64,000 nt of DNA, from the NCBI RefSeq assembly GCF_014201115.1, contig NZ_JACHDO010000001.1, positions 3,844,001 through 3,908,000 on the forward strand, in the 5' to 3' direction. The position numbers were made by a program, and so were the translations under genes. Position 1 is the stretch's first letter. Each line of letters opens with the position of its first letter. The notes beneath the pieces are model-generated. The model saw only the letters and a program-made list of their open reading frames with translations. It ran no database searches and was not told where the DNA came from. Origin of the DNA: Nocardiopsis metallicus (GTDB lineage: Bacteria > Actinomycetota > Actinomycetes > Streptosporangiales > Streptosporangiaceae). Positions 32,053 through 40,204 of the stretch are shown here, piece after piece.

Positions 32053-32358
32053 TGCCGACTGCTGTGACTCGCCCGGAATCAGACCCGATCTCCCACACCA
32101 GTTCGGCAAAGCTCCATAATGGGCCGAAGCCGCTCTGCATGACCTGAGAATCGAAGTTCTGGTCATCGATGTATCCGAGCATGTGCGCGCTCGCCTGCGC
32201 CGAGCCCAGCACCGGCAACGCAGATAAGCCCCTGCATCAGTCCTAGGCGGATTCCCCTCTGGCGGGGCAGGCCCTACTGCCCGCGTGAAGGCAGGAGGTC
32301 ACCGTCAGCCCGCGCGTCGCACGGCACCACACCAACTCTCCTGGCCGATGCGGAAAAC
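32053..32358. other. Intergenic 306 bp
   Basis: This lies between two convergent genes. Only short shadow frames are present, and I see no hairpin of note or recognisable remnant. Confidence 0.4.
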
Positions 32359-33345
32359 TCAGGAGACATCCAGATCGCTGGTCGTTCGGACTCCGGATCT
32401 GCGCAGAGCAGCCAGGGACACATACCTCTGGCCCATCGTCCACGCCCACGAGCGCCCGGAGGCAGCCACCGTGTCGTTGACCAACGGCACCTCCAACACC
32501 ACGGTCTCGGGATCCTCCGGTCCGGAGAGCAAGAACACCATGTACTCCTGGCCCTCCTCCCGGACCCCGCTCTCCAGCAAGGAGCGGATCAGGTCTGCGA
32601 TTCGGGCGTCCCGCCCGCCGCTGTCCTCCCGCTGCTGTGCTTCCTCAGGGGTGAAGGGCACGTGGTCCTGGCGGGTGAGGATGCGGGCCAGGTGGGGTTG
32701 GATGGCCTGCTGGGCGTAGAAGCCCATGTGGGTCAGCCCTTCACGGAAGGCCCGGCCGGGCTGGCAGATGTAGGCCGCAGATTCCAGGTACTCGGGGTAG
32801 GCCTGGCTAGCGGCCACGACCACCACCTCATCGCAGGTGAGCAGGCCGTCGTTGTCGAACAGCGCCTGCAGCTCGCGCAGCAGGAAACGGTCGCGTTCGG
32901 CGGGGGCGAGGAAGGCATCGTCCACTACGGCGGTGATGGCGTCGTCCAGGGCGGCGAAGTTGAACCACACCACGCGCCGGTCCCGCACAACCTCCACGGC
33001 GGCGGGCCGTTCAGGGTCAGGGGTGAGCACGAACAGGTACCGGCCCGGCCCTTCTTCCAGGTTCTCCACGTGGCCACGGAGCTGCCGCGCATCAACCGTG
33101 CCGCGGACGGTCTTGACCTCGAGCAGATAGGTGAAGTCCGCAGAAATCCGTGCGTCGGGGACCGATCCCTTGCCGGCCTTGGGCTGGTTGGTGAAGGTGA
33201 CCGTCTCCAGGGTGGCCTCGCCCGAGGCCTTGGCCAGGATCTCCTCAACCAGGGACAGGCCGATCCGTTCGAAGACCGCCAGCATCGACGAGGTGACCCG
33301 GTTCTCACTTTGCCGGTAGGTGGAGAACAGCGGTGTGGACGACAC
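32359..33345 (-). CDS. PD-(D/E)XK nuclease-like protein
   Basis: The product is 328 aa. The first 110 residues have the layout of a PD-(D/E)XK fold. A helix with Glu comes first ('TYRQSENRVTSSMLAVFERI'). Then 'SVPDARISADFTYLLEVKTV' gives Asp, and Glu-x-Lys on the next strand. 'RQLRGHVENLEE' and 'YLFVLTPDPERP' follow. The remainder is unrecognised. No methyltransferase partner is adjacent. It may be a stand-alone defence nuclease carried as cargo between two att-like sites, or a DNA-repair-type protein. Catalytic residues appear intact, but the assignment rests on motif pattern only. Confidence 0.6.
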   Translation of the reverse strand: MSSTPLFSTYRQSENRVTSSMLAVFERIGLSLVEEILAKASGEATLETVTFTNQPKAGKGSVPDARISADFTYLLEVKTVRGTVDARQLRGHVENLEEGPGRYLFVLTPDPERPAAVEVVRDRRVVWFNFAALDDAITAVVDDAFLAPAERDRFLLRELQALFDNDGLLTCDEVVVVAASQAYPEYLESAAYICQPGRAFREGLTHMGFYAQQAIQPHLARILTRQDHVPFTPEEAQQREDSGGRDARIADLIRSLLESGVREEGQEYMVFLLSGPEDPETVVLEVPLVNDTVAASGRSWAWTMGQRYVSLAALRRSGVRTTSDLDVS

Positions 33346-33460
33346 TGCATCAGCCTCCGACGAGCATGGGTGGACCTGGCTGTCTCACCAGCAGACCAAG
33401 GTGGCTCCGGATATGCAAGGACCTTGCGAGACCCCATCGGATGCCAACCGCCAGTGATGT

Positions 33461-33778
33461 GTGCTCCGTTTGTGCTCCGCAGTTTTGGACCGGGGCGTCA
33501 GAGGGTGGCATCCCTTGACACGAAACGACAGTAGTGTTCGGATGGATTGGGACGAAACGGCATTCCGTGGCACGTACGGGCACGAAAGCATCGGACTTCT
33601 AATCCGACGGTCGCAGGTTCGAATCCTGCCGGGTGCGCCATAAAACCCCAGGTCAGACGGGGTTCGCGAGGACCTCGGAAGAGGCCCTCGCGGTGTTTTC
33701 GGGGCTTGTGTGCTCCTCGTGTGCTCCCCAGTACGAGGTGAGTGCAGGTGGGCGTCCACCTCCCGGAGCACTTTGCCG
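33461..33778 (+). repeat. Long direct repeat copy A around a tRNA-Arg end
   Basis: This stretch is imperfectly repeated at 38851-39152. Shared blocks include GTGCTCCGTTTGTGCTCCGC and the following AGTTTTGGACCGGG. They also include the 45-bp tRNA end, the GC hairpin behind it and GGAGCACTTTGCCG at the end. Identity is highest downstream of the anticodon loop. Confidence 0.75.
33596..33640 (+). repeat. tRNA-Arg(UCU) 3'-end copy, att-like site A
   Basis: It runs from the anticodon loop CTTCTAA to GCGCCA. The 5' side of the anticodon stem (TCGGA, 33591-33595) is also retained, giving a 5-bp stem with a 7-nt loop and TCT anticodon. An acceptor 5' strand and D-arm are not present upstream, so it is a 3' fragment left by integration, not a full tRNA. 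Confidence 0.8.
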
Positions 33779-34094
33779 TCCCGTGACCCTGGGCACCCCC
33801 GTGTCCGCCCGCCAACGCCCCACACTCGCGCTGACAGGCCTTCCCAACGCCCTGGACCCGCGCCCCGCGAACGAACCCGCTCACGGCACCCAGGGCACGG
33901 CGATCACAACCATACGATCCCGCTGCAGGACCAGATGAAGATAGACAGAATCGCCGAAATGGGGCCCGAGGTGTCGCATGAGGCGTTCTCCCACACTCTG
34001 GATGCAAACATCACTCCTTGACCTGCGATGCTTTACAGAGACACACCAAAGTCATACGGTAATTCCGGCCCACATCCCCCAAACAAGGTGCCGT

Positions 34095-35465
34095 ATGCGC
34101 TCTACCCCGAGTCGAGCTCGAACTTGGCTTGACAGCAAGATCGCAGCCTCCATCTCATCACTGCCGCTTGTCCTCTTCTTGATTTCCTCCCCCTCGCCCG
34201 TGTCAGCAGAGGAAGAAAACGAAGCCCCTCCTGATCACAGTCTACTGGAGCATGCTGAGGAATACTTCCAAGAGAACCCGCCAAACGCGGACCCCACACC
34301 GGTTCCCGACTTCGGGAATGCGGACAAAGTCGTTCCCGCTTGGGCAGAGGGTGAGATCAGCACTGATGAGTTGGTTCGTTACGGATACCTTTCCGTTTAC
34401 GACCCGGATGAGCTTCCCGACGAGTACGTCCCGGATCAGAGCGCAGATCTGGACGTCTCCTCTTACATGCCTTTCATTCTGAGTCAGGTCGATGAAGCGA
34501 GTGAAGAGACTCGGGAATGGGTCCTGGATGAGTTGACACCTGCCGCACCGGAAAGCATGAACCAGGATGAGCTCTCCACGTTGGAATCTGGTAGCGACTG
34601 CGGGGAAAGCGAAGAGGTCGCCGATGTCGTCTTCACCTGTGTGACAATCAGTCAAAACTTCATGGTCTGGTACAACATCGGCTTTAGCGATGGCATACCA
34701 GGCGAGGACACGAACGGCAACGGCCGCCCCGACGCGATCGACACCATCATCGACTCCCTGGAAGCCGGATACCGAACCTACACGGGTAGAGGGTTCGATC
34801 ACCCGGACAACGGAGCCACCGGTCGCATCAGTGTGTTCCTCGGGCTTGCCCCCAGGGGGCAGGCCTTTGTATCTCCTGTATCCCTTGGCCCATTGTCCAG
34901 CCCGAACCCCATCGCGATGTCCGCGAACCCTGCACAGAGAGCAGATGGTGGTGAGAACAAGGACCGGTACAACTACCTGCCTCGGCATGAGCTCTTCCAC
35001 GTCTTCCAGTACTATTACATCCCTGATCCCACCGCGGTTCTTCCTTCCGTTAACTGGTGGATGGAGGCAACGGCGGAATGGGCTACCAGAGAAAGCATCC
35101 GGTCCGGAGCTGGAGACAGGATGTACGCGGGAACGTTGGGGGATTTCCTCAACCATCCCGGACTCGCACTGAACGCATACGAGGGACTCGGTAGTGGTCG
35201 CCAATATGGTTCCTTCATCGTCGCCAGCTACTTCACCGAGGCTGTCTCTCGTAACTTCGTACTCGACACCTGGCGCACCATCAAGGAATCCAGGAATTCG
35301 GTTGAGGGTCGAGTGGCACCGATCGAGGCCATCGAACAGGTAGCGGACTTCTACGGCCGTGATCTGAACGACCTGCTTCTCGGTTTCGCCGTTGCCAACT
35401 ACCGTCTCGACACCCCCTCCGGAGCGACCTTCTTCCTCAGGGCTCCGGCAAAGTCAGGTCTGTAG
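34095..35465 (+). CDS. Secreted zinc metalloprotease-like protein
   Basis: The product is 456 aa from an ATG with AAGGTG upstream. The signal peptide is residues about 1-37 (basic start, 'ISSLPLVLFLISSPSPVSAE'). The zinc site is 'YLPRHELFHVFQYYY' (HExxH). 'NWWMEATAEWATRE' downstream supplies a candidate third ligand in a conserved E.A.E.A helix. This pattern is found in M6-like and MXAN_6640-type putative metalloproteases. A Ca-binding-like 'DTNGNGRPDAID' occurs mid-protein. The last codons overlap the ISAs1-like transposase gene on the other strand, and the stop (35463-35465) may be provided by the IS. The C-terminus is therefore possibly truncated. Confidence 0.75.
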   Translation: MRSTPSRARTWLDSKIAASISSLPLVLFLISSPSPVSAEEENEAPPDHSLLEHAEEYFQENPPNADPTPVPDFGNADKVVPAWAEGEISTDELVRYGYLSVYDPDELPDEYVPDQSADLDVSSYMPFILSQVDEASEETREWVLDELTPAAPESMNQDELSTLESGSDCGESEEVADVVFTCVTISQNFMVWYNIGFSDGIPGEDTNGNGRPDAIDTIIDSLEAGYRTYTGRGFDHPDNGATGRISVFLGLAPRGQAFVSPVSLGPLSSPNPIAMSANPAQRADGGENKDRYNYLPRHELFHVFQYYYIPDPTAVLPSVNWWMEATAEWATRESIRSGAGDRMYAGTLGDFLNHPGLALNAYEGLGSGRQYGSFIVASYFTEAVSRNFVLDTWRTIKESRNSVEGRVAPIEAIEQVADFYGRDLNDLLLGFAVANYRLDTPSGATFFLRAPAKSGL

Positions 35466-36587
35466 GAGTCTGAGTGGGCGAGCCTCGTCGCGGATCATGT
35501 GACGGTTGGCCTGGGCGATGTTGTCGAACCCGGCTGCTCGCAGCAGTCCGATCGCGGTGTTGCGCAGGGTCGCCATGACCTGGGGAGCGCTGCCCGTGCG
35601 CACTTGGGAGCGGTCCTCGTCGTAGGTCACATCCCGCACGTGATGGAGCTTGTTCTCGATCCCCCAGTGCTGGCGCACCCACCCGGACAGCACCAACGCA
35701 GGAGCAACGCGGTGGTCGGCCGAGGTGATCAGGTAGACGACCTCCACGCTCTTGCGTTTGGGTGAGCCCTTGGACTTCTTGCGCCAGGTGGTGCGGCGTA
35801 GCTGGGCGATCTGAGCGGCGCCTTCGAAGGTGACCCATGCCGGGACCTGGGCGGTCTTGATGGTGCGGGTCTCTTTGCGGCCGTGCCCGGTATCGCGTGT
35901 GGTGTGTACGGGCACGTGCTTCCACGGCACCTTCTTGAGCTGGGCGTACAGGTTTTTGTTGTTGGCCTTGACTGTGAAGACGTAGTGGGCGCCCCCGGTC
36001 CGGATGGTGGTAGCGGTGTCGGTCTGGGTGTGCATCGCGTCAAGGGTGACGACCGCTCCGTCGATGTCCAGGAGGCCGAGCAGGTCCCGCACGGCGGGAA
36101 TCTCGTTGCTTTTGGCGTCCACCGCGACCTGGCCCAGGGTGGTGGTGCCGCACAAGGCGGCGACCAGGTGCGGTGCCCGTTCGGTTCCGGTACGGGCACC
36201 GCGCAGGGTCTTGCCGTCCAAGGAGATGACCCGCAGCCCGTTGACCACCATCAGGCGGGTGGCGGCCCAAGCGCCCAGCACCTGATCGAGCAGGTCGGCG
36301 TCCAAGCGGGCGAAGGTGCGGCGAAAGGTCGCCTCGTCGGCGGCTCCCCGGAGCATGCCCAGGGCGGTGAGGGTGTGGGTGGTGGTCTCGGCGGCCCACT
36401 GGCCGATCGCGGTGAACCCTTTGGCTCCGGCCAGGGTCGCGCAGACGGCCACGGCGATCAGCGCGGCCAGGGTGTGGCGTCGTCCGCGGGGTTTGCGTGG
36501 GTCGGGCACACCTTGAAGGACCTGGATCAGGTGATCCTGGCGGGAGACGGGCTCGACGATGAGCTCGCCGGGGTGAGACGATGACAT
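35454..36587 (-). CDS. ISAs1-family transposase
   Basis: The product is 377 aa from an ATG at 36587 (MSSSHPGEL). The frame is open to 36650 but lacks a better start. Family blocks are visible: 'VPDPRKPRGRRHTLAALIAV', 'VISLDGKTLRGAR' (first Asp), 'VVTLDAMHTQTDTATTI' (second Asp), 'WGIENKLHHVRDVTYDEDRS' (Glu region) and 'QVRTGSAPQVMATLRNTAIG'. It appears full length. IS ends are uncertain: an imperfect inverted repeat starting near 35460 and ending near 36701 is possible, but no matching target duplication was found. It sits against the 3' end of the metalloprotease gene. Confidence 0.88.
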   Translation of the reverse strand: MSSSHPGELIVEPVSRQDHLIQVLQGVPDPRKPRGRRHTLAALIAVAVCATLAGAKGFTAIGQWAAETTTHTLTALGMLRGAADEATFRRTFARLDADLLDQVLGAWAATRLMVVNGLRVISLDGKTLRGARTGTERAPHLVAALCGTTTLGQVAVDAKSNEIPAVRDLLGLLDIDGAVVTLDAMHTQTDTATTIRTGGAHYVFTVKANNKNLYAQLKKVPWKHVPVHTTRDTGHGRKETRTIKTAQVPAWVTFEGAAQIAQLRRTTWRKKSKGSPKRKSVEVVYLITSADHRVAPALVLSGWVRQHWGIENKLHHVRDVTYDEDRSQVRTGSAPQVMATLRNTAIGLLRAAGFDNIAQANRHMIRDEARPLRLLQT

Positions 36588-36589
36588 TC

Positions 36590-36656
36590 GCGGGCGTGTT
36601 CCTCGGTTGGGCGAAAGCGTGAAGAACTTCCATCCAACCGGGTCGGACACGCCCGC
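36590..36656. terminator. Long hairpin upstream of the ISAs1-like transposase
   Basis: GCGGGCGTGT (36590-36599) pairs with ACACGCCCGC (36647-36656), and inner GGTTGG (36605-36610) with CCAACC (36634-36639). It lies just upstream of the transposase ATG. It could block read-through transcription into the transposase or serve as a binding site. Confidence 0.5.
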
Positions 36657-37275
36657 TTCTGCTTGTTCGCCCTACGAAGACGCAGGTCACATCCCTACTG
36701 TTTCGTGCCGGATGTGATGGAGGCTCTGGTGTAACGGGAGGCGCTCCCGGCCCACCCCAGCACCAGCACAAAACACCTGCAGCCCTTTGGACTTCAGCCG
36801 AGAGCAGACTCAGGCTGTCGGAACCACGGTGTAGCTTTTCCGCACAACCGACCCCCTTGCGCGAAAGAGCCCACCCATGCAGTTCCATACCCCCGGACGG
36901 CCCGAAGACCTGCCCTCATTCGACATCCTCTGGGCCCGCGCCGCCGCGCTGGCCGCCCTGGAAGCAGGAGGCAGCGAGAACCAGCACAGTTATGCCGACG
37001 CGGTCGTGCACCACGACGATGCGGGCGGCAACGAATGGAGGCTCGCGCGTCTCCAAGACGGACGCGGAGTCCTCGTCGGAGCCGACCACGAGTGTGACGA
37101 GCACGTCGACATCGAAGGCTATGACCCCTACGCCGGTCCCGCCTGGCTGCCCTGGACCTGGTTCACCGCGCTGGAGAACAACCGTGAACAGGGGTTCGCC
37201 TACTGGTGGGACGGAACAGTCTGGGATCGTATCGACTACCCCGACCTCATTGACAACGACGGCTTGGACCTACTA

Positions 37276-38402
37276 CTGATCTTTGATCATGCGGTTGACG
37301 GAAACGGTGAGGGTTCCAAGCCCACCGAGTCGATGAACCCCCGCAGCAGATCGGTGCGTTTGCGCACCAGGCGCAGATGCGCGTTGATCACCTGCTCCAG
37401 CTCCTCCAGGCTCCGGAACAGACGGCTTCTGAGCACCCGTTTGAGGTGCGCCCACAGCGTCTCCACCGGGTTGAGTTCGGGCGCGTACCGGGGCAGGAAC
37501 ACCACCCGCACCCAGTCCCGTCCGGCAAGGTGGGCGGTCATCTTCTTCCCGGAGTGGGAGGAGTGGTTGTCCCAGATCAGCACAACCGGACCTTGGAGCC
37601 CCCGGTGCAGACGGTCCAGCAGGGCGGGCAGCACCGCGGCGGTGATGGAGGAGCGGGTGCGCACCGTGTGGAACAGCTTCACCGCCCCGGTGGCGGGGTG
37701 CACGCACAGCCAGCCGACGGTGTTGGCCCGTTCCCGCCGGCCCCGTCGGGTGGCCACCAGCGGTGTGCGCCCCCTGCGGCCCCAGGTGCGACGGGTGGGC
37801 GGGGACGTGCTCGCACCGCACTCATCGGCGAAGACGACCCACGCACCACGGGTTTCAGCGTCCTCTTTTGGCCCGGGGCCACACTTGGGTGCGCCACCGG
37901 TCGACCTCTTCCTCGTCGCGTTCGGCGGCCCGCGTCGCGGGCACCTGGTGGGAGAAGCCCATCCGCTGCAGTAGTCGCCACACCCCGGAGGGGTCGGCGT
38001 AGGCGACGTGGAAGCGTTCGTTGATGAGGTGGTTGACCCGGTCCAGGGTCCAGGGTCCAGGACTGGTCGGGCCATCCGTGTTCGGTGGGGCTGGAGTCGA
38101 GCAGGGCGGCCAGGGCCCGCTCCTGCTCGCTGTTCAGGAAGGGTTCGGCGCCGCGGGGGCGGGCGGCCAGCGCGGCGGGGCCCTGGCTCTTCCAGGCGGT
38201 GTGCCACTTGTGGACGGCTTGCCTGCTCACGCCGAGCAGGCGGGCGATCGCGGCTTGGGAGAGCTCACCCTGGTCGAACAGCTCCGCGGCGACCAGGCGC
38301 CGTTTCTCGTACTCGGCAGGGGTTCGGGGCGAGGAGAGGGGAAGCTCCATGAGCAGGGTTTTCCCAGCTCACTGGGCCGTCAACCCACACATCAAAGATC
38401 AG
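37276..38402 (-). mobile_element. IS630-family insertion sequence, 1127 bp
   Basis: Terminal inverted repeats begin CTGATCTTTGAT at both ends, with a shared inner GGTTGAC block. Flanking TA dinucleotides (37274-37275 and 38403-38404) are the target duplication expected for IS630/Tc1-type insertion. The transposase inside is frameshifted (see 37287-38350), so the copy is probably inactive. Confidence 0.85.
37287..38350 (-). pseudogene. IS630-family transposase, frameshifted
   Basis: The N-terminal HTH part reads from 38350 ('ELSQAAIARLLGVSRQAVHK'). The catalytic part ends at 37287 ('WVVFADECG' first Asp, 'VVLIWDNHSSHSG' second Asp, 'YAPELNPVETLWAHLKR' Glu). Between them two shifts are needed. 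The first follows a 7-bp tandem duplication (CCTGGAC-type repeats near 38045-38060). The second falls at an AAAAG run (complement at 37866-37870). Many IS630 elements use programmed frameshifting at an A-run, so the second may be natural. The 7-bp duplication looks like a disabling mutation. Confidence 0.75.
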
Positions 38403-38850
38403 TACTGACCCACCTGTCCACAGCGAAGGAAGCGACCGGGAGAGTTCTGGATTTTCTCGACCTTTACTCCTCCACAGACGAGTGGGAAGAAGGATCAGCC
38501 CTCGTACACCGCGTACTCGAACTGGCCGAGCAGGGCACCGGCACCGCAGAGGAATGGCACCTGGCTCTGGATGCGGTCCTGGTCTTCGCCGCACGCCAGG
38601 ACTCGCAGTACCTGGACAGCGAGGATGACAAGTTCGACGTAGCCGCCGCTCTCGCGGTGGCACGGGCGACCGGCCTGGTCAAGGGTTATGAGGCCGAGGT
38701 CAAGCCCGCCGGGAACGGCCGCCCTCAGAGCTGGGTTCCACGCCTGGGATAGGACACTGTTCCCGGACGATCCGGAGCACACGTCGCAGTAGACGAACGG
38801 CTGCTCGAGAATCTCGCGAGGTTCCATCGAACGCCGTCGAGGGCCAGTGT

Positions 38851-39152
38851 GTGCTCCGTTTGTGCTCCGCAGTTTTGGACCGGGACGTCAGCGGGCGGCA
38901 CGACACGGCACAGAACGACACCCTGATTCGGATGGCGCGGAACACAACGGTACGTAGCGACACGTCACGCTTCTAATCCGACGGTCGCAGGTTCGAATCC
39001 TGCCGGGTACGCCACAAAACCCCAGTTCAGGCGGGGTGCGCGAGGGCCTCGGAAGAGATCCTCGCGGCGTTTTCGGGGCTTGTGTGCTCCTCGTGCGCTC
39101 CCCGGTACAAGGTGAGTGCAGGTGGGTGAGGACCTCACGGAGCACTTTGCCG
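38851..39152 (+). repeat. Long direct repeat copy B around a tRNA-Arg end
   Basis: This is the partner of 33461-33778, about 5.4 kb away and in the same orientation. The two outer blocks, the tRNA 3' end and the trailing GC hairpin are shared, while the stretch just before the anticodon loop differs. Confidence 0.75.
38970..39014 (+). repeat. tRNA-Arg(UCU) 3'-end copy, att-like site B
   Basis: These 45 bp are identical to 33596-33640 except one base (GGGTACGCCA instead of GGGTGCGCCA). Upstream identity to copy A stops exactly at the anticodon loop, where tyrosine recombinases commonly cross over. The 5' anticodon stem is not complementary, so it is not a functional tRNA. Confidence 0.82.
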
Positions 39153-39358
39153 GGGCGTGGCCCTGTGGGCCTGAGCTGACCCCGCGTGTACCCACCAAAA
39201 CCCCCATAAACGCCCCGATGCCCCGGAATCCCGCCAGTGGGGCCCAGACGTGTCATGAACTCACACGCCCCGGTGCAGCCCACCGTAGTCAGGGCTGTCA
39301 CCCAGCAGTGTTACCGTGCGCTGACACCACACCATCCCCCACGACGAAGGCCCCGACC

Positions 39359-40204
39359 ATGCCCGCCCCCTCAACCAAGCGCGATCAACTCCTCGCCGCG
39401 TTTCCCGAGCTCCGCGAGTACGGCACGCCCGCACTCCTTCTTCACCCCCACCTGGGAAACCCCAGCCCTCACGACAGCTCCGTCGGCGGTCTCTTCCTAT
39501 GGCCCACCGACGAACCCTGGCCCACCTGCCCCCACGGTCACTATGTCTTCGACGCGCCTCCCGAGAACGGTGACGTCTACTACGACGAACCGCTCTTCCT
39601 GCAACCGGTCCTTCAACTGTTCGCCCGCGACCTACCCACAGGCCACACCCTCCCCGGGGGAGCCGAACTCCTTCAGGTCCTGTGGTGCCCCAACGACCAC
39701 CCTGAACCACCCGATGCCGACGGCCATGGCTACGGACCCTGGCTCACCCTGCGCTGGCGACACGACCTCACAGAGCTCACGCCGCTCCCTGAGCAACCCC
39801 GATCCCACACGAGTGTCGAGGAATACGCCCTCCCACCCTGTGTCCTGGCCATCGAGGAGATTACCGACTACCCCTGCGAGGCCCTGCTGCCCGAGGATCT
39901 CGCCGGTCGCATCGAGGAATGGGAAGACGACGCCCCACAGACCGGGCACGTGGCCCCCAAACCAAGCTACGTCGACGAACTCGGCCCCCGAGAAGGAATG
40001 AAGTTCACCGGCCACCAACCATGGGGTTTGACCGACCCTTTCCCGGTGGAATGTGACTGCGGCACCTCCATGGAGCTCCTGTTCCAGATCGACAGCATGG
40101 AACCGGGCGGGCTGGACAACCTCATCATCAGCCGCGGCTACTCCCTCGGGCTCCATTACTGCCCCACCTCACCGGAACACCCCCACCACACCGTCATGCA
40201 ATAG
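39359..40204 (+). CDS. DUF1963 (YwqG-like) protein
   Basis: The product is 281 aa from the ATG at 39359 (MPAPSTKRDQ). Upstream in-frame ATGs lie in the repeat region. The pattern fits DUF1963: 'SVGGLFLWPTDEPWPTCPHG' near the start, then 'LFLQPVLQLFARDLP', 'LLQVLWCPNDHPEP' and the C-terminal 'GLTDPFPVECDCGTSMELLF'. A His/Cys-rich 'PWPTCPHGHY' might bind metal. The family has no assigned enzymatic function. It is a free-standing gene, just outside the last tRNA-Arg junction. Confidence 0.75.
   Translation: MPAPSTKRDQLLAAFPELREYGTPALLLHPHLGNPSPHDSSVGGLFLWPTDEPWPTCPHGHYVFDAPPENGDVYYDEPLFLQPVLQLFARDLPTGHTLPGGAELLQVLWCPNDHPEPPDADGHGYGPWLTLRWRHDLTELTPLPEQPRSHTSVEEYALPPCVLAIEEITDYPCEALLPEDLAGRIEEWEDDAPQTGHVAPKPSYVDELGPREGMKFTGHQPWGLTDPFPVECDCGTSMELLFQIDSMEPGGLDNLIISRGYSLGLHYCPTSPEHPHHTVMQ

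Larger units (their letters stand above)
33346..34094. other. Att-like site A region without genes
   Basis: This 749-bp stretch holds the upstream of the PD-(D/E)XK gene, a 318-bp direct repeat (33461-33778) with the tRNA-Arg 3' end, and the leader of the metalloprotease gene. A hairpin CGCGAGG.CCTC/GAGG.CCTCGCG (33665-33692) followed by GTGTTTT lies just downstream of the tRNA end and resembles its terminator. ORFs across the tRNA end are artefacts. Confidence 0.6.
36877..38752 (+). pseudogene. Hypothetical gene split by an IS630-family element
   Basis: The 5' part (ATG 36877 to 37275) and 3' part (38405 to the TAG ending 38752) lie in the same frame once 37276-38402 and one TA are removed. 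The reconstructed protein is 248 aa. It has 'LPSFDILWARAAALAALEAG' at the start, a Trp-rich middle ('WLPWTWFTALENNREQGFAY') and a helical acidic C-terminus ('DVAAALAVARATGLVKGYEA'). No family is recognised. As it stands, the N-terminal fragment runs into IS sequence, so the gene is inactive unless the IS excises. Confidence 0.78.
38753..39358. other. Att-like site B region without genes
   Basis: This 606-bp region contains the second copy of the long direct repeat (38851-39152) with a tRNA-Arg 3' end, and then the leader of the DUF1963 gene at 39359. The ORF through the tRNA end (PGRIRTCDRRIRS-type) is an artefact. Confidence 0.6.

Noticed and set aside
33541..33640. Functional tRNA-Arg gene
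   Set aside because: Anticodon arm, T-arm and acceptor 3' strand are present, but no D-arm or complementary 5' acceptor strand occurs upstream. It is a 3' fragment.
33385..33825. Minus-strand ORF with PGRIRTCDRRIRS and its counterpart at 38888-39301
   Set aside because: This peptide is a well-known artefact of reading the antisense of a tRNA 3' end. Both ORFs lie exactly over the tRNA-Arg copies.
35460..36701. Exact ends of the ISAs1-like element
   Set aside because: A weak inverted repeat exists at these positions, but there is no matching 8-10 bp target duplication, so I do not claim the boundaries.
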